DNA of 64,000 nucleotides from an uncultured Bacilli bacterium (GTDB taxonomy: Bacteria; Bacillota_I; Bacilli_A; RF39; UBA660): assembly GCA_944332505.1 (NCBI GenBank), contig CALVKC010000001.1, positions 1-64,000 on the forward strand, in the 5' to 3' direction. Below, piece after piece: positions 33,336-41,769 of this stretch; position 1 is the first letter of the stretch, and each line of letters opens with the position of its first letter. The notes beneath the pieces were generated by a model. It saw only the letters and a list, made by a program, of their open reading frames with translations. It did no database searches and was not told the DNA's origin. A program made the position numbers and the translations under genes.

Positions 33336-35507
33336 TTATTTTCTAATTCGTTGTACTATGTCTTTTCTTACTCTAACTACTGGACAGTGAATTCTTCGAA
33401 CAACATCTTTTCTTACTCTAACTACCGGACATACTTTTGTTTTCGGTACCTTTTTAAATGATAATCGATATCCACATGTCTTTAATCGAGTATTAATAAT
33501 TTCGACATTTCTATTTTTTGCTTTATTGTCTAATTTAATATTTACATCAAATGGATCATTTGTATATAATTTTTGAACTGATCTTCTTGCGTGTGGTGAT
33601 GAAGAATACATCATCATTATACATGCAACAATTTCATTACCCATATGATTTAAATTACCTGTTTCCATATCACCAAATCTAATAGGTGTTCTAGTATGTG
33701 GTGATTTATATTGTTTATTTGCTTTAGAACGAGTATTAAGATTCCTAATATTCGTAGCACTTAGTGATGTTACACTAAATTTATCTTCTCCATATTGTTT
33801 TAATCTGTAAATATATTTGTTACCTATAACCATAGGTCTTCTAGATTTTGTATATCTAATATTACCATTAGAATCTTTAATAGGCATTATCATTTCATAA
33901 GGTTTAGCCCAATTAAATTCATCATATATTTTAGATAGTTGATCTATCGTCATACTATTAGAAATAGGTTCTAATGATAACATAATTCCTTTATCATTAA
34001 CTATAGATTTTAAATATTCTGCTTGTAATTCTTCAGGATTATTTGGATCTAACATATCCTCTAAAAATTCATTCATTTGGCATCCTGTTAATTCCATATA
34101 TTCTCGTACTAAATCCATTGCTTGTTCTGGGGTTAGTACATTTAATAGAATAAAATCTATTAATTTTTTACCTATAAATGTTGTAGACGTTTCAAACATT
34201 TGTCCTGGATTTAATCGTCCTACACAAGTACAAGAGTTGAAAAGTATATCAACTGGTTCTTCATTCTGTGCAATTATAGGCATTTCATTATCTGGTAATA
34301 TAAATGATACTACACCTTTACCACCATATCTATCAGATACTTTATCTCCTACTTTAATTTCATTTTCTTCTAAAACAGTTAATTTGATAATTGTACCTGT
34401 AAATGGTCGTTCATTTATAAATTGAGTACCTTCTAATTCTCTATTAGCATTAAATAAGATTTTTTGTAGATCATATGACATTTTTAATGAATTATTATTA
34501 GCTTCTTGTATCATTTTTACAGATGATACTAATTCATTTAAAAATCTTAATTTTTCATGATAATATTTTTTAATTTGAGAATTATAGATAGAATTATTTA
34601 TAGTATCTGGATTATTACAGAATACATCAACGTCTATAACTTTTCCACTTACCATAAATTTATCATCACTCATTAATGGAGATTTTAATCTATTATAAGA
34701 TTGAGTGAACAGAGCTTCTTCTTTTTTCTCTCTTCGAACAACTGCTAGTAGATTATTAATAACTTCTTCTCCAATATCAGGGAATGATTTATATTCAGTT
34801 CCATCACCATAAATATCTAATAAAATATCATTTTCATTTATAATGATAGTAACAGGTTTTACCAATGGAGATGATAATTTTTTAGCTGCAGACTCGCTAA
34901 TAATTACAGAGTCTTCTGTATTTTTTGCAGTTGAAATATATGCAGTTAATAAGTTGACTCCGTCTTGTCTATTATTATAATCATCATATGCCATTGATTT
35001 TTTATATACAGAATCTTTTGTAATCACATTTTTATTATTAATAGTATTAGATGAATAGTCAACTTCTTCTAATCTATCTAATTCACTATTATTATATAAA
35101 AATCCATATGTTTCTGTAATATATTCATAACTTTTACGTTCAATTATATCTAATTCACCAGTTCTTTTATTTTGTACTATAATAAAATAATGGTGATTTT
35201 TATTATTAGAAAATTTTTGTATTTTCTTTAATACAATATAATCATCATCTGCTACATAAAAAGATGATGCATATTTACCAAATTCATTCTCATATCCAGT
35301 TTGTATAATTGGAACTTCTGGATGTAATAATGGTAATCTCTGCTCTAAATGAGTAGAGTGCATAAGTTTACGAGAACCACTATTAGTATTACAAAAAGGT
35401 TGTAATAGTGATCTACCTAACATTTTTTCAGGCTTATCAATTCGATTCCTTAAATCTGAAATTACGGAATCTACATTCATATTTTTAAATGTAATATTAC
35501 TAGCCAT
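33336..35507 (-). CDS. Phage RNA polymerase beta subunit, C-terminal part
   Basis: 723 residues. It contains the conserved beta C-terminal blocks: KVGDKVSDRYGGKGVVS (bacterial GDKMAGRHGNKGV), CTCVGRLNPGQMFE (PSRMNIGQ), and TPIRFGDMETGNLNHMG (FGEMEVWALEAYG). With 25338-27074 it makes up a whole beta. The C-terminus adds a tandem 15-residue repeat, CPVVRVRKDVVRRIH then CPVVRVRKDIVQRI, not part of the usual fold. Strong AAAGGAGG before the ATG; the leader carries a 12-bp hairpin after a class A promoter. It should form part of the non-virion polymerase used for late transcription. Confidence 0.88.
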   Translation of the reverse strand: MASNITFKNMNVDSVISDLRNRIDKPEKMLGRSLLQPFCNTNSGSRKLMHSTHLEQRLPLLHPEVPIIQTGYENEFGKYASSFYVADDDYIVLKKIQKFSNNKNHHYFIIVQNKRTGELDIIERKSYEYITETYGFLYNNSELDRLEEVDYSSNTINNKNVITKDSVYKKSMAYDDYNNRQDGVNLLTAYISTAKNTEDSVIISESAAKKLSSPLVKPVTIIINENDILLDIYGDGTEYKSFPDIGEEVINNLLAVVRREKKEEALFTQSYNRLKSPLMSDDKFMVSGKVIDVDVFCNNPDTINNSIYNSQIKKYYHEKLRFLNELVSSVKMIQEANNNSLKMSYDLQKILFNANRELEGTQFINERPFTGTIIKLTVLEENEIKVGDKVSDRYGGKGVVSFILPDNEMPIIAQNEEPVDILFNSCTCVGRLNPGQMFETSTTFIGKKLIDFILLNVLTPEQAMDLVREYMELTGCQMNEFLEDMLDPNNPEELQAEYLKSIVNDKGIMLSLEPISNSMTIDQLSKIYDEFNWAKPYEMIMPIKDSNGNIRYTKSRRPMVIGNKYIYRLKQYGEDKFSVTSLSATNIRNLNTRSKANKQYKSPHTRTPIRFGDMETGNLNHMGNEIVACIMMMYSSSPHARRSVQKLYTNDPFDVNIKLDNKAKNRNVEIINTRLKTCGYRLSFKKVPKTKVCPVVRVRKDVVRRIHCPVVRVRKDIVQRIRK
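33361..33431 (-). repeat. 45-bp tandem repeat at the 3' end of RNAP beta-C
   Basis: Two copies of a 26-base core (33361-33386 and 33406-33431) differ at one base and are spaced 45 bases apart, i.e. 15 codons. They encode the duplicated CPVVRVRKD motif. Confidence 0.85.
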
Positions 35508-35533
35508 GATATTCGTCCTCCTTTAATACTATT

Positions 35534-35562
35534 ATAGTGGAATAGACTATCTATTCCACTAT
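35534..35562 (-). promoter_or_regulatory. Leader hairpin upstream of RNAP beta-C
   Basis: A 12-bp perfect stem ATAGTGGAATAG/CTATTCCACTAT between the class A box and the beta-C start. It is not followed by a T-tract on the minus strand, so it looks like a 5' UTR hairpin, though it could also end the recombinase transcript. Confidence 0.55.
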
Positions 35563-35570
35563 ATCTATTA

Positions 35571-35584
35571 TATAATATATAATT
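35571..35584 (-). promoter_or_regulatory. AT-rich promoter box (class A) for RNAP beta-C
   Basis: Exact AATTATATATTATA on the minus strand, just after the recombinase stop codon. Confidence 0.65.
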
Positions 35585-35585
35585 A

Positions 35586-36818
35586 TTATAAATTATTCGC
35601 TATATTCATAATATCAGAAGATAGTGTTCTTTCAATAGTTCTAGAAGTTTCATCAACCATAGGAACTAAATTTTTAAGATATGGAACTACTGCTTTATGG
35701 AATGCATCTCTTAAAGCAGGATCATTTAAATATTTTTCTTTAAAATTAGCTTGACTAAATTTAACTTCTGGTAAATCTTCTAAATATAAATAAGCTCCTG
35801 CACCTTTTAATCCATTTTCATTCTTCAAGAAATAGAATAAACTTAAAATAGGATCATAACCAATGACAGGATTAAAGATTAGAGGGATTGATTTTCCTGA
35901 CATATTAGAACGAGATTTTAATAATGTCGCTAATGTAATATTACCACTATCAATTTTAAATGCTTCATCTGCTTTTAATTTAGTTGCATCATCTAATCTA
36001 ATTACATTATTAGATAAGTATACAGGTTTCTTTCCTCCAGGTAAAGATTCTCCTTGTTTTAAGAATGCTAATTGAGCTTTCTTTCTTTGCATTGGATTAA
36101 TGCTTACTTCTTCTTGTATATGATTAATTACCAATACGATAATATTAGCTGCTTTTAAATAAGGCATAATACCTTTGAATAATACAGAATTTGATTTTGC
36201 TGATGCTGTTTGAGACATTGAAGTTCCAAGTTCATCATCTTCTAGAATATTATCTGGTGATAGCATTGCTAAAGAATCTAAAATATATACAGTTGGTACT
36301 AATTTATAAATTCTTTCTCCATGAATATCTTCTAAACCAGTATCATATTCTAATGCTTCTCTATTAGCCATTTTTAAGTCATAAATCATTCTGATACGCT
36401 GAAATACTGTTTCATTACTAATACCAGAATTTCTTACAACATATCTATCTTTAATTTCTTCAGGGGTAAATCCAGATAATTCAACACGTCTAGACTCAAT
36501 AATACCACCTTCAATATTATCTTCATAAATAAGTCCTTCTTCAAATGGTCTAACAATATTTGCAGCTACTTGTTCAACAAATGTTGTTTTACCACAACCA
36601 GAACGTCCAATAACCATTACAATACTACCATCTGCTAAACCACATGAATAATATTTATAGTCTTTTTCTTTATCTTTAACATGTACAATTGTACCATTTA
36701 AAAAATCTAGTGCTAAAAATCCTGTAGAATATGCTACATCAGATCCAGCTTCTTGATTTAATCTTTTGTCTTTCTCTTTCGCAACTTTTTCTCTAAATGC
36801 GTTAACTAATAAGCTCAT
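35586..36818 (-). CDS. RecA/UvsX-like recombinase
   Basis: 410 residues. The RecA core is visible: Walker A GRSGCGKT (71-78), a Walker B strand TVYILDSLAMLSP, and a strand ending in IIVLVINHIQEE (the position of RecA's switch residues). A long C-terminal region follows. It would polymerise on ssDNA for strand exchange and replication restart together with the SbcC-like protein. AAGGAGG precedes the ATG. The alternative, another SF4/RecA-fold ATPase such as a second helicase, is less likely because no hexameric helicase motifs are seen. Confidence 0.8.
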   Translation of the reverse strand: MSLLVNAFREKVAKEKDKRLNQEAGSDVAYSTGFLALDFLNGTIVHVKDKEKDYKYYSCGLADGSIVMVIGRSGCGKTTFVEQVAANIVRPFEEGLIYEDNIEGGIIESRRVELSGFTPEEIKDRYVVRNSGISNETVFQRIRMIYDLKMANREALEYDTGLEDIHGERIYKLVPTVYILDSLAMLSPDNILEDDELGTSMSQTASAKSNSVLFKGIMPYLKAANIIVLVINHIQEEVSINPMQRKKAQLAFLKQGESLPGGKKPVYLSNNVIRLDDATKLKADEAFKIDSGNITLATLLKSRSNMSGKSIPLIFNPVIGYDPILSLFYFLKNENGLKGAGAYLYLEDLPEVKFSQANFKEKYLNDPALRDAFHKAVVPYLKNLVPMVDETSRTIERTLSSDIMNIANNL

Positions 36819-36881
36819 AATAAAAATCCTCCTTAAATATATTAATAATAAGTTGACGAGGTTATAAAATGCAAAAAATAA

Positions 36882-36900
36882 AGACTATTTTTCATAGTCT
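36882..36900 (-). terminator. Terminator at end of 36885-37064
   Basis: A 7-bp stem AGACTAT/ATAGTCT followed on the minus strand by TTTATTTTTTGC. Confidence 0.65.
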
Positions 36901-37064
36901 TTCTCAATCTTAATAAATGGATTTTCATATTTAATTAAAGTTCCATTTTTAGTATATTCTTTTCTTTCATAATATCCATTCTGATATTCATCTAAAACTA
37001 TCATAGTATCATTATATTCATCATACTCGATATGTTCATGATTTCCTTTAACTTCTACTATCAT
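36885..37064 (-). CDS. Small YD-like protein (59 aa)
   Basis: A short gene in the gap between the recombinase and 37122-38015. ATG 37064 follows TAAGGAGAA. The product alternates charged and aromatic residues (EYDEYNDTMIVLDEYQNGYY, KNGTLIKYENP), similar in style to the repeat protein at 433-771. It ends exactly at its own terminator, which supports it being a real gene. Function unknown. Confidence 0.6.
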   Translation of the reverse strand: MIVEVKGNHEHIEYDEYNDTMIVLDEYQNGYYERKEYTKNGTLIKYENPFIKIEKDYEK

Positions 37065-37090
37065 AACAATTCTCCTTATTTATAAAAAAT

Positions 37091-37119
37091 AATAGACTAG
37101 AGTATTACTCTAGTCTATT
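37091..37119 (-). terminator. Terminator after 37122-38015
   Basis: A 12-bp stem AATAGACTAGAG/CTCTAGTCTATT, T-rich on the minus strand (ATTTTTTATA). Confidence 0.7.
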
Positions 37120-37121
37120 TA

Positions 37122-38015
37122 TTATGGTAATCTAATACCTTGTGAGTACATATCTTCTACTATAACTCTAATTCTTTCATAATCTCCAGATAAAGAACGT
37201 AGATTGCATCTAGTTTCTTTTCCTAAATATGATATATGATAAATTTTTACATAATCATCTAATACTCTTCTTATAGCATCAGACGGTAATGAATTTAAAA
37301 TATCTAATACTGCTAATGTAATTAATGAATTTCTTTCATCGATATCCTCAGTATACCATTGTTCTGTTGTATCTATTACATCGAGCATTGTTGCTTCGAA
37401 TAATTGAGATACTTTTGTAAATAAATTTTGATATACATCGACAATCATCTGTTCTGTGAAATTTATATTAGCTGTTAAAATAACGAAGTTCATTCGTCTT
37501 ACATTTATAAATTCATTGTTAGTAGAAAATCTTGAAAGAACTATGTAACAAGCAATCTTTTCAGGAATGCCTGCTCCGATAAGAATAGGAATATATTTAT
37601 TATTATTAATCTTTGCTAATTTATATATCAAATCACTGATGATATTATTTTTTGAATTGTCATCTAATGTAAGATAATCATAACAAAGTTTATTTAAATA
37701 TATCATATTCATATAATCAATATTTGTAGATTGTACTACTTGGATTAATATTCTAAGAAAGCGGTCAGAGATAATCATTTTAATATATCTTTGATCTTTT
37801 CTTTCAAATATATTTAATAAAAATCCACGTAAATTATTAGATAATAAATTAAATAAATCATTATCTGTATAATTATTGATAGTACCATTACTAATTATAG
37901 AATCTAATAACCCATTATTTATATTTGGATTATTTAAAATATCTACAGTATCAGCAATATTAATTTCAGGTTGTTTAGATTCAAAGAATTTACTAAAATC
38001 AATATTCACATTCAT
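37122..38015 (-). CDS. Unknown helical protein next to FtsZ-like gene (297 aa)
   Basis: Starts 23 bases after the FtsZ-like gene's stop with AGGAGG as ribosome binding site, so the two are co-transcribed. The product is almost entirely helical, Asn/Ile/Leu-rich, with no catalytic motif. A partner of the filament protein is conceivable from position alone; phage tubulin operons often carry adaptor genes. No family recognised. Confidence 0.7.
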   Translation of the reverse strand: MNVNIDFSKFFESKQPEINIADTVDILNNPNINNGLLDSIISNGTINNYTDNDLFNLLSNNLRGFLLNIFERKDQRYIKMIISDRFLRILIQVVQSTNIDYMNMIYLNKLCYDYLTLDDNSKNNIISDLIYKLAKINNNKYIPILIGAGIPEKIACYIVLSRFSTNNEFINVRRMNFVILTANINFTEQMIVDVYQNLFTKVSQLFEATMLDVIDTTEQWYTEDIDERNSLITLAVLDILNSLPSDAIRRVLDDYVKIYHISYLGKETRCNLRSLSGDYERIRVIVEDMYSQGIRLP

Positions 38016-38038
38016 TAAACTCTAACCTCCTTTTTCTA

Positions 38039-39136
38039 TTAATAATTTTCAAAGAATGAATTTTTATCAGACTTAGGCTGACGTTTTTTCATATCAAAAA
38101 TTTCATCTTCTTCTTTATCACAGAAGTTAACAACTTTGTCAAAGAATGAATCTTTGTCTTTAGAAATTTTAGATGTTCTATTTAAATATTCATTATATGT
38201 TTTTTCTATAGCTTCAATTGGTAATTTCATACCGCTTGCAATTATAGCTATAAATTCGCTATTATAATGAAGATTTTCTTGTAGATGAGTATATACTTCA
38301 TATGGTTCTCCATATTTATTTTTAATAGTCGCAAAAGAATAATCTATAGAATTCTTACTACTATCTTTTCCATTAAATATGAATCCAAGTCTTGATGCCG
38401 TAGGCTCAAAATCTATTGATTTTGAATCATCTATAATATTTGCACATAATTTATTAAATGTATCTGTATTTTTTATTGGATCTTCGATATCTGTATATAC
38501 AATATCCAATAAACCTGGAGCATCGATTAATTTATGTAAATCAGTATCATCAATATTCTGATATGATTCTTCTAATACATCTCCAGACATGATAACTAAT
38601 CTTTTACAGAATTCATCGTTAGCAAGTTTTTGTGCTACGATAAAATTACCATCTGCTTCTGGTAAGAATTTTTTATTCGAAAGAATCTGAATAGTTGTTT
38701 CATCATCTAATTCTTTCATAAAATTTACTGTATTTTTTAATCCTCTTGCATCGTTTTCAAATCCGGTAAATGCAAAAATAGATGTATTAATACCAATTAC
38801 ATCTCTAATATATTTAGCTAAAATAGGTGCTGAACCTGAACCAGTTCCACCTTCAGTAGAGCTTACTATTACAACTCTATCAACATCGGCTGGAATACGA
38901 GTAAACATATCGGAATCTTTTAAAAATGATATAATGGCATCTTTTGATTTTCCTCTTTCTTTACCACATCCATTTAAGCCATTTCCGATAATAACTGAAA
39001 TATCTTTGTAGTCTTCAGGGATATCTTTTTCTGTACTATTAATAAGAATAGTATATCCTTTTTTTACAATTTCTAATTCCATTGCTCTAATAGCTGCTTT
39101 ATTACCAGCAGCCCCTAAACCTAAAATAAAAATCAT
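38039..39136 (-). CDS. FtsZ/tubulin-like GTPase
   Basis: 365 residues. The GTP-binding signature is present: the N-terminal LGAAGNKAA (FtsZ GGGGNN region), EGGTGSGSAP (96-104, tubulin signature GGGTG[ST]G), and FAFTGFENDARGLKN matching the FtsZ region after it. The C-terminal 60 residues are charged and likely disordered, ending SFFENY, a possible short interaction tail. Phage relatives (PhuZ, TubZ) form filaments that centre or transport phage DNA and capsids. The order of motifs is closer to FtsZ than to eukaryotic tubulin; the role here is inferred. Confidence 0.85.
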   Translation of the reverse strand: MIFILGLGAAGNKAAIRAMELEIVKKGYTILINSTEKDIPEDYKDISVIIGNGLNGCGKERGKSKDAIISFLKDSDMFTRIPADVDRVVIVSSTEGGTGSGSAPILAKYIRDVIGINTSIFAFTGFENDARGLKNTVNFMKELDDETTIQILSNKKFLPEADGNFIVAQKLANDEFCKRLVIMSGDVLEESYQNIDDTDLHKLIDAPGLLDIVYTDIEDPIKNTDTFNKLCANIIDDSKSIDFEPTASRLGFIFNGKDSSKNSIDYSFATIKNKYGEPYEVYTHLQENLHYNSEFIAIIASGMKLPIEAIEKTYNEYLNRTSKISKDKDSFFDKVVNFCDKEEDEIFDMKKRQPKSDKNSFFENY

Positions 39137-39176
39137 ATGTAAAAATCCTCCTTTAATTTTTATTATATATTAAAAG

Positions 39177-39932
39177 CTAGTTAAGTAAGTTATAACTAGT
39201 TATAATAATATTTATTATTTCATCTACCCATGTAGTACTAGTGCAATATTCATGAGATCCGTTATTATATCTCATAGTATATAAACTAGTTTGTCCTGCA
39301 TCGTAGAAATTTGTACGTATCCATTTGGCTCCTTCTACAATACCATCATATAAAGATGATCCCATATTATATGAGCCATGATATGGATTATGATCAAAGG
39401 CTCCAATTCCAAAATAGTTAAATTTATTAACAGCTATTTCAGATTTTCCCCAACTTGATTCTAATCCTGCATGAGCTATTAAATATACTGGATCTAATCC
39501 TGATTGAATTGCAGCATCAAAAAATACTTGTCCTTGATTAACAAATACTTGACTGCTTGAAACATTAGACCAATAATTTAAAATTACATTTAAATCATCA
39601 ACAGTAACTGATCTCATATAAGAAAGATCTGTATAAGAATTTATTTCTTGTGTAGATAATTCACGAGATGCTGTTAGTGTTGGAACTACAGGTTCCTGAG
39701 CTTTTACTTCTTCTATTATTAAATTTTTTATATCTGATTCTATTTTTTCAGTGTTTATTAAAGCAGGTTCAATATCACTGATATTTTTATCAGAAGATGA
39801 TGCTATTTCATTAACTGTAGACGCTTGAATAGTATAAAACGTAGTTAAAGTTAGCATTATGATAATTAATAAAGTAATAATTTTAATTAAAATATTTGTT
39901 TTTGTTGTTACGCAAGTTTCTAAACAATTCAT
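39177..39932 (-). CDS. Membrane-anchored glucosaminidase (endolysin-like)
   Basis: ATG 39932 (MNCLETCVTTK) is chosen because GGGAGG precedes it; a longer frame to 40037 lacks a site. One N-terminal membrane segment (ILIKIITLLIIIMLTLTTFY) acts as signal anchor. A linker follows, then a glucosaminidase (Flg/LytG type) domain with SGLDPVYLIAHAGLESSWGKS, containing the catalytic Glu, and FNYFGIGAFDHNP. It cleaves cell-wall glycan. Signal-anchored lysins are exported by the host Sec system. It lies in the lysis region, two genes from the holin. Confidence 0.85.
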   Translation of the reverse strand: MNCLETCVTTKTNILIKIITLLIIIMLTLTTFYTIQASTVNEIASSSDKNISDIEPALINTEKIESDIKNLIIEEVKAQEPVVPTLTASRELSTQEINSYTDLSYMRSVTVDDLNVILNYWSNVSSSQVFVNQGQVFFDAAIQSGLDPVYLIAHAGLESSWGKSEIAVNKFNYFGIGAFDHNPYHGSYNMGSSLYDGIVEGAKWIRTNFYDAGQTSLYTMRYNNGSHEYCTSTTWVDEIINIIITSYNLLN

Positions 39933-40209
39933 AGTCTTTTTCCTCCCTAAAGTCAATATAATAATATTGAGTATCAGTTTAGTCAAGACCTTATAATAAT
40001 ACCTATCTATATAAGATCTCGAAGTTAAATTAATCATTCTTTTAAATGATTACTTTGGCTTAAAGCTCCTCTATAGCATCAGTTAATATAATCTAATACC
40101 ATAGGATTGAAATCTAATGTATAAATTAGATTTTTCTCCTCACATAAGTTAAATAAATATTTGTGAGAATTTCAATTAATCTCTTTTTATTTTTATCCTC
40201 CTTAAGAGA
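39933..40209 (-). promoter_or_regulatory. Long structured 5' leader of the lysin gene, no ORF
   Basis: About 280 bases without a gene between a class A-like box and the lysin ATG. It holds several hairpins: AATCTCTT/AAGAGATT enclosing an AAGGAGG, CTCACA/TGTGAG, the 8-bp AATCTAAT/ATTAGATT, and the 8-bp TAATCATT/AATGATTA. It could control lysin timing through RNA structure. No known riboswitch consensus was recognised. Confidence 0.45.
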
Positions 40210-40223
40210 TTTAATATATAATA
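40210..40223 (-). promoter_or_regulatory. AT-rich promoter-like box (class A variant)
   Basis: On the minus strand TATTATATATTAAA, matching the class A consensus at 12 of 14 positions, upstream of the lysin leader. Confidence 0.4.
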
Positions 40224-40230
40224 AATAAGA

Positions 40231-40257
40231 AAGGATCTGGTCTACTACCAGATCCTT
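40231..40257 (-). terminator. Terminator after 40262-40378
   Basis: A 10-bp stem AAGGATCTGG/CCAGATCCTT, followed on the minus strand by TCTTATTTATTA. Confidence 0.7.
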
Positions 40258-40261
40258 TTGC

Positions 40262-40378
40262 TTAGTTATTATCGTCTTTAATTTTTTCAGCATCTTCATC
40301 ACTAATTGGTTCGAAACCTAATCCAAGGTCTCCAATTTCATTAATGATTCCAATTTGATCTGATTTATTTTCACACAT
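40262..40378 (-). CDS. Very small acidic protein (38 aa)
   Basis: ATG 40378 follows GAAAGGAGAG, with a class A promoter at 40466-40479 and a terminator directly after the stop. The acidic product is 38 residues and starts MCENKSDQIGIINEIG. It is a complete one-gene unit. Function unknown. Confidence 0.6.
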   Translation of the reverse strand: MCENKSDQIGIINEIGDLGLGFEPISDEDAEKIKDDNN

Positions 40379-40465
40379 AATATTCTCTCCTTTCATTAAT
40401 GTTCACTATAATTTATTTTTTAAGAGTATTTCTCTAAAGATTAATTACTTTATTAATCTCACAAA

Positions 40466-40479
40466 TATAATATATAATT
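40466..40479 (-). promoter_or_regulatory. AT-rich promoter box (class A)
   Basis: Exact AATTATATATTATA on the minus strand. The leader that follows has the hairpins AGATTAAT/ATTAATCT and AGAG/CTCT. Confidence 0.6.
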
Positions 40480-40491
40480 AAAATATCGTTT

Positions 40492-41220
40492 TTATTCAAC
40501 TTCCCTTTCAGTAGCACGTTTTCTATTCTTAATAGTAGAATTTAATTCATATGTATCTGAAATTAGGTTAGTTTTTAATTGCGCTCCAATAAAATAAGCA
40601 TCTAGCATATTTCTTGATAATACTTCATCAGCTTCAGATTTTAAATCAGATAACGATACTGTACCTGTTAAATTAATAGTATTCAATGCTTGAGATTTTT
40701 GTTCCATAGCATCTGCTCTAAGTCTTGAGAATTCTTTAATTGTATAATTGTTATCATTAATAATTAAAGATTCAAATTCTCTATCTGACATTTTACCATT
40801 TTTATCTCCGCCATTTAATAATCCTGTTCTCATGTCACGATCATTAATATCTAGAGACATACCATTTTTCTTTGTAACGAATTGTTTCATTTTCTTTGTA
40901 TTAGTATATAGAACAGCACATTCTTTACTCATTACAGGTTTACCATCTTTATCTTTATATAGATAAGGTAATGCAACCTTTTCTGTTAATGGTACTCCTA
41001 AAACATCAGCTGCTTTTTTAATATTTGTCATCGTAGGTTCAATTTCAAATGGTCTACTATAAAATCTAAAAGGAAATGTTGTTTTTAAGAATTTTATAAA
41101 CTGAGCATCTGTCATATTTGAAAATTTTTCTTTATAATGTGTTGAATTAGTACCTGTTGGATCTAATGCATCTATAACTTTATATACTAAAATTTCAACT
41201 TCTTGTCGTTTCTTATTCAT
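40492..41220 (-). CDS. Unknown protein between lysin and holin (242 aa)
   Basis: ATG 41220 (MNKKRQEVEILVYK) is preferred because GAAAGAGGTG precedes it; the longer frame extends into a terminator. The protein is charged, mixed alpha/beta, with Lys/Asn/Asp-rich central segments (KKNGMSLDINDRDMRTG) and no membrane segment. It follows the holin gene after a terminator. Function unknown; it may be a virion or late protein by position. Confidence 0.7.
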   Translation of the reverse strand: MNKKRQEVEILVYKVIDALDPTGTNSTHYKEKFSNMTDAQFIKFLKTTFPFRFYSRPFEIEPTMTNIKKAADVLGVPLTEKVALPYLYKDKDGKPVMSKECAVLYTNTKKMKQFVTKKNGMSLDINDRDMRTGLLNGGDKNGKMSDREFESLIINDNNYTIKEFSRLRADAMEQKSQALNTINLTGTVSLSDLKSEADEVLSRNMLDAYFIGAQLKTNLISDTYELNSTIKNRKRATEREVE

Positions 41221-41241
41221 ACGTTCACCTCTTTCAATAAC

Positions 41242-41276
41242 AAAAGTTGGTAGGTAATAAATACCTACCAACTTTT
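41242..41276 (-). terminator. Terminator after holin
   Basis: A 15-bp perfect stem AAAAGTTGGTAGGTA/TACCTACCAACTTTT with an ATAAA loop. Confidence 0.75.
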
Positions 41277-41282
41277 AGAGCA

Positions 41283-41672
41283 TTATTCATCTGTAGTAGA
41301 AATTTCTTTGATAGGCTCTGTGGTTGTTTCTAATACAGCAACTGGTTGAGACATTCCTTCTTTTAATCCATTAACTGCTGCTTCTATCATTACTTTCAAT
41401 TCAAGATCTGTAATCTTGATACCTTTTTCATTTAATTGTTCAACAATTTCTTTTTGAGCTGCTTCAAATTTAGCAGCACCATCTAAATCTTTATATAATT
41501 GATTTACATATCTACAAGTATTTTGAACAATTTTTTCTTTTGTTTCTGTATTTACTTTTTCAGTATATACTTGTTTAATCTTAGTACCAATATAAGTACC
41601 AACTGCAGTTAAAACAGTAACACAAACACTAACAATAAGTGGCTGTAATTGAGTCATTAATTCTTCTAACAT
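41283..41672 (-). CDS. LLH-family phage holin
   Basis: 129 residues. One N-terminal membrane segment (LIVSVCVTVLTAVGTYIGTKI) is followed by a long amphipathic/coiled region and the C-terminal helix ITDLELKVMIEAAVNGLKEG, the pattern of the LLH phage holin family of Firmicutes phages. It would permeabilise or depolarise the membrane to time lysis. Strong AAAGGAGG before the ATG and a class B late box at 41701-41712. Confidence 0.8.
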   Translation of the reverse strand: MLEELMTQLQPLIVSVCVTVLTAVGTYIGTKIKQVYTEKVNTETKEKIVQNTCRYVNQLYKDLDGAAKFEAAQKEIVEQLNEKGIKITDLELKVMIEAAVNGLKEGMSQPVAVLETTTEPIKEISTTDE

Positions 41673-41700
41673 AAATAAATTCCTCCTTTATAAATATTAT

Positions 41701-41712
41701 TACTATTATGTT
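41701..41712 (-). promoter_or_regulatory. Late promoter (class B) for holin
   Basis: On the minus strand AACA TAATAG TA, 28 bases before the holin ATG. Confidence 0.55.
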
Positions 41713-41769
41713 TTAGTAAATAAAGTACAATTTTTAGCCATATAATAAAATTGTAATAAATTATTATAG

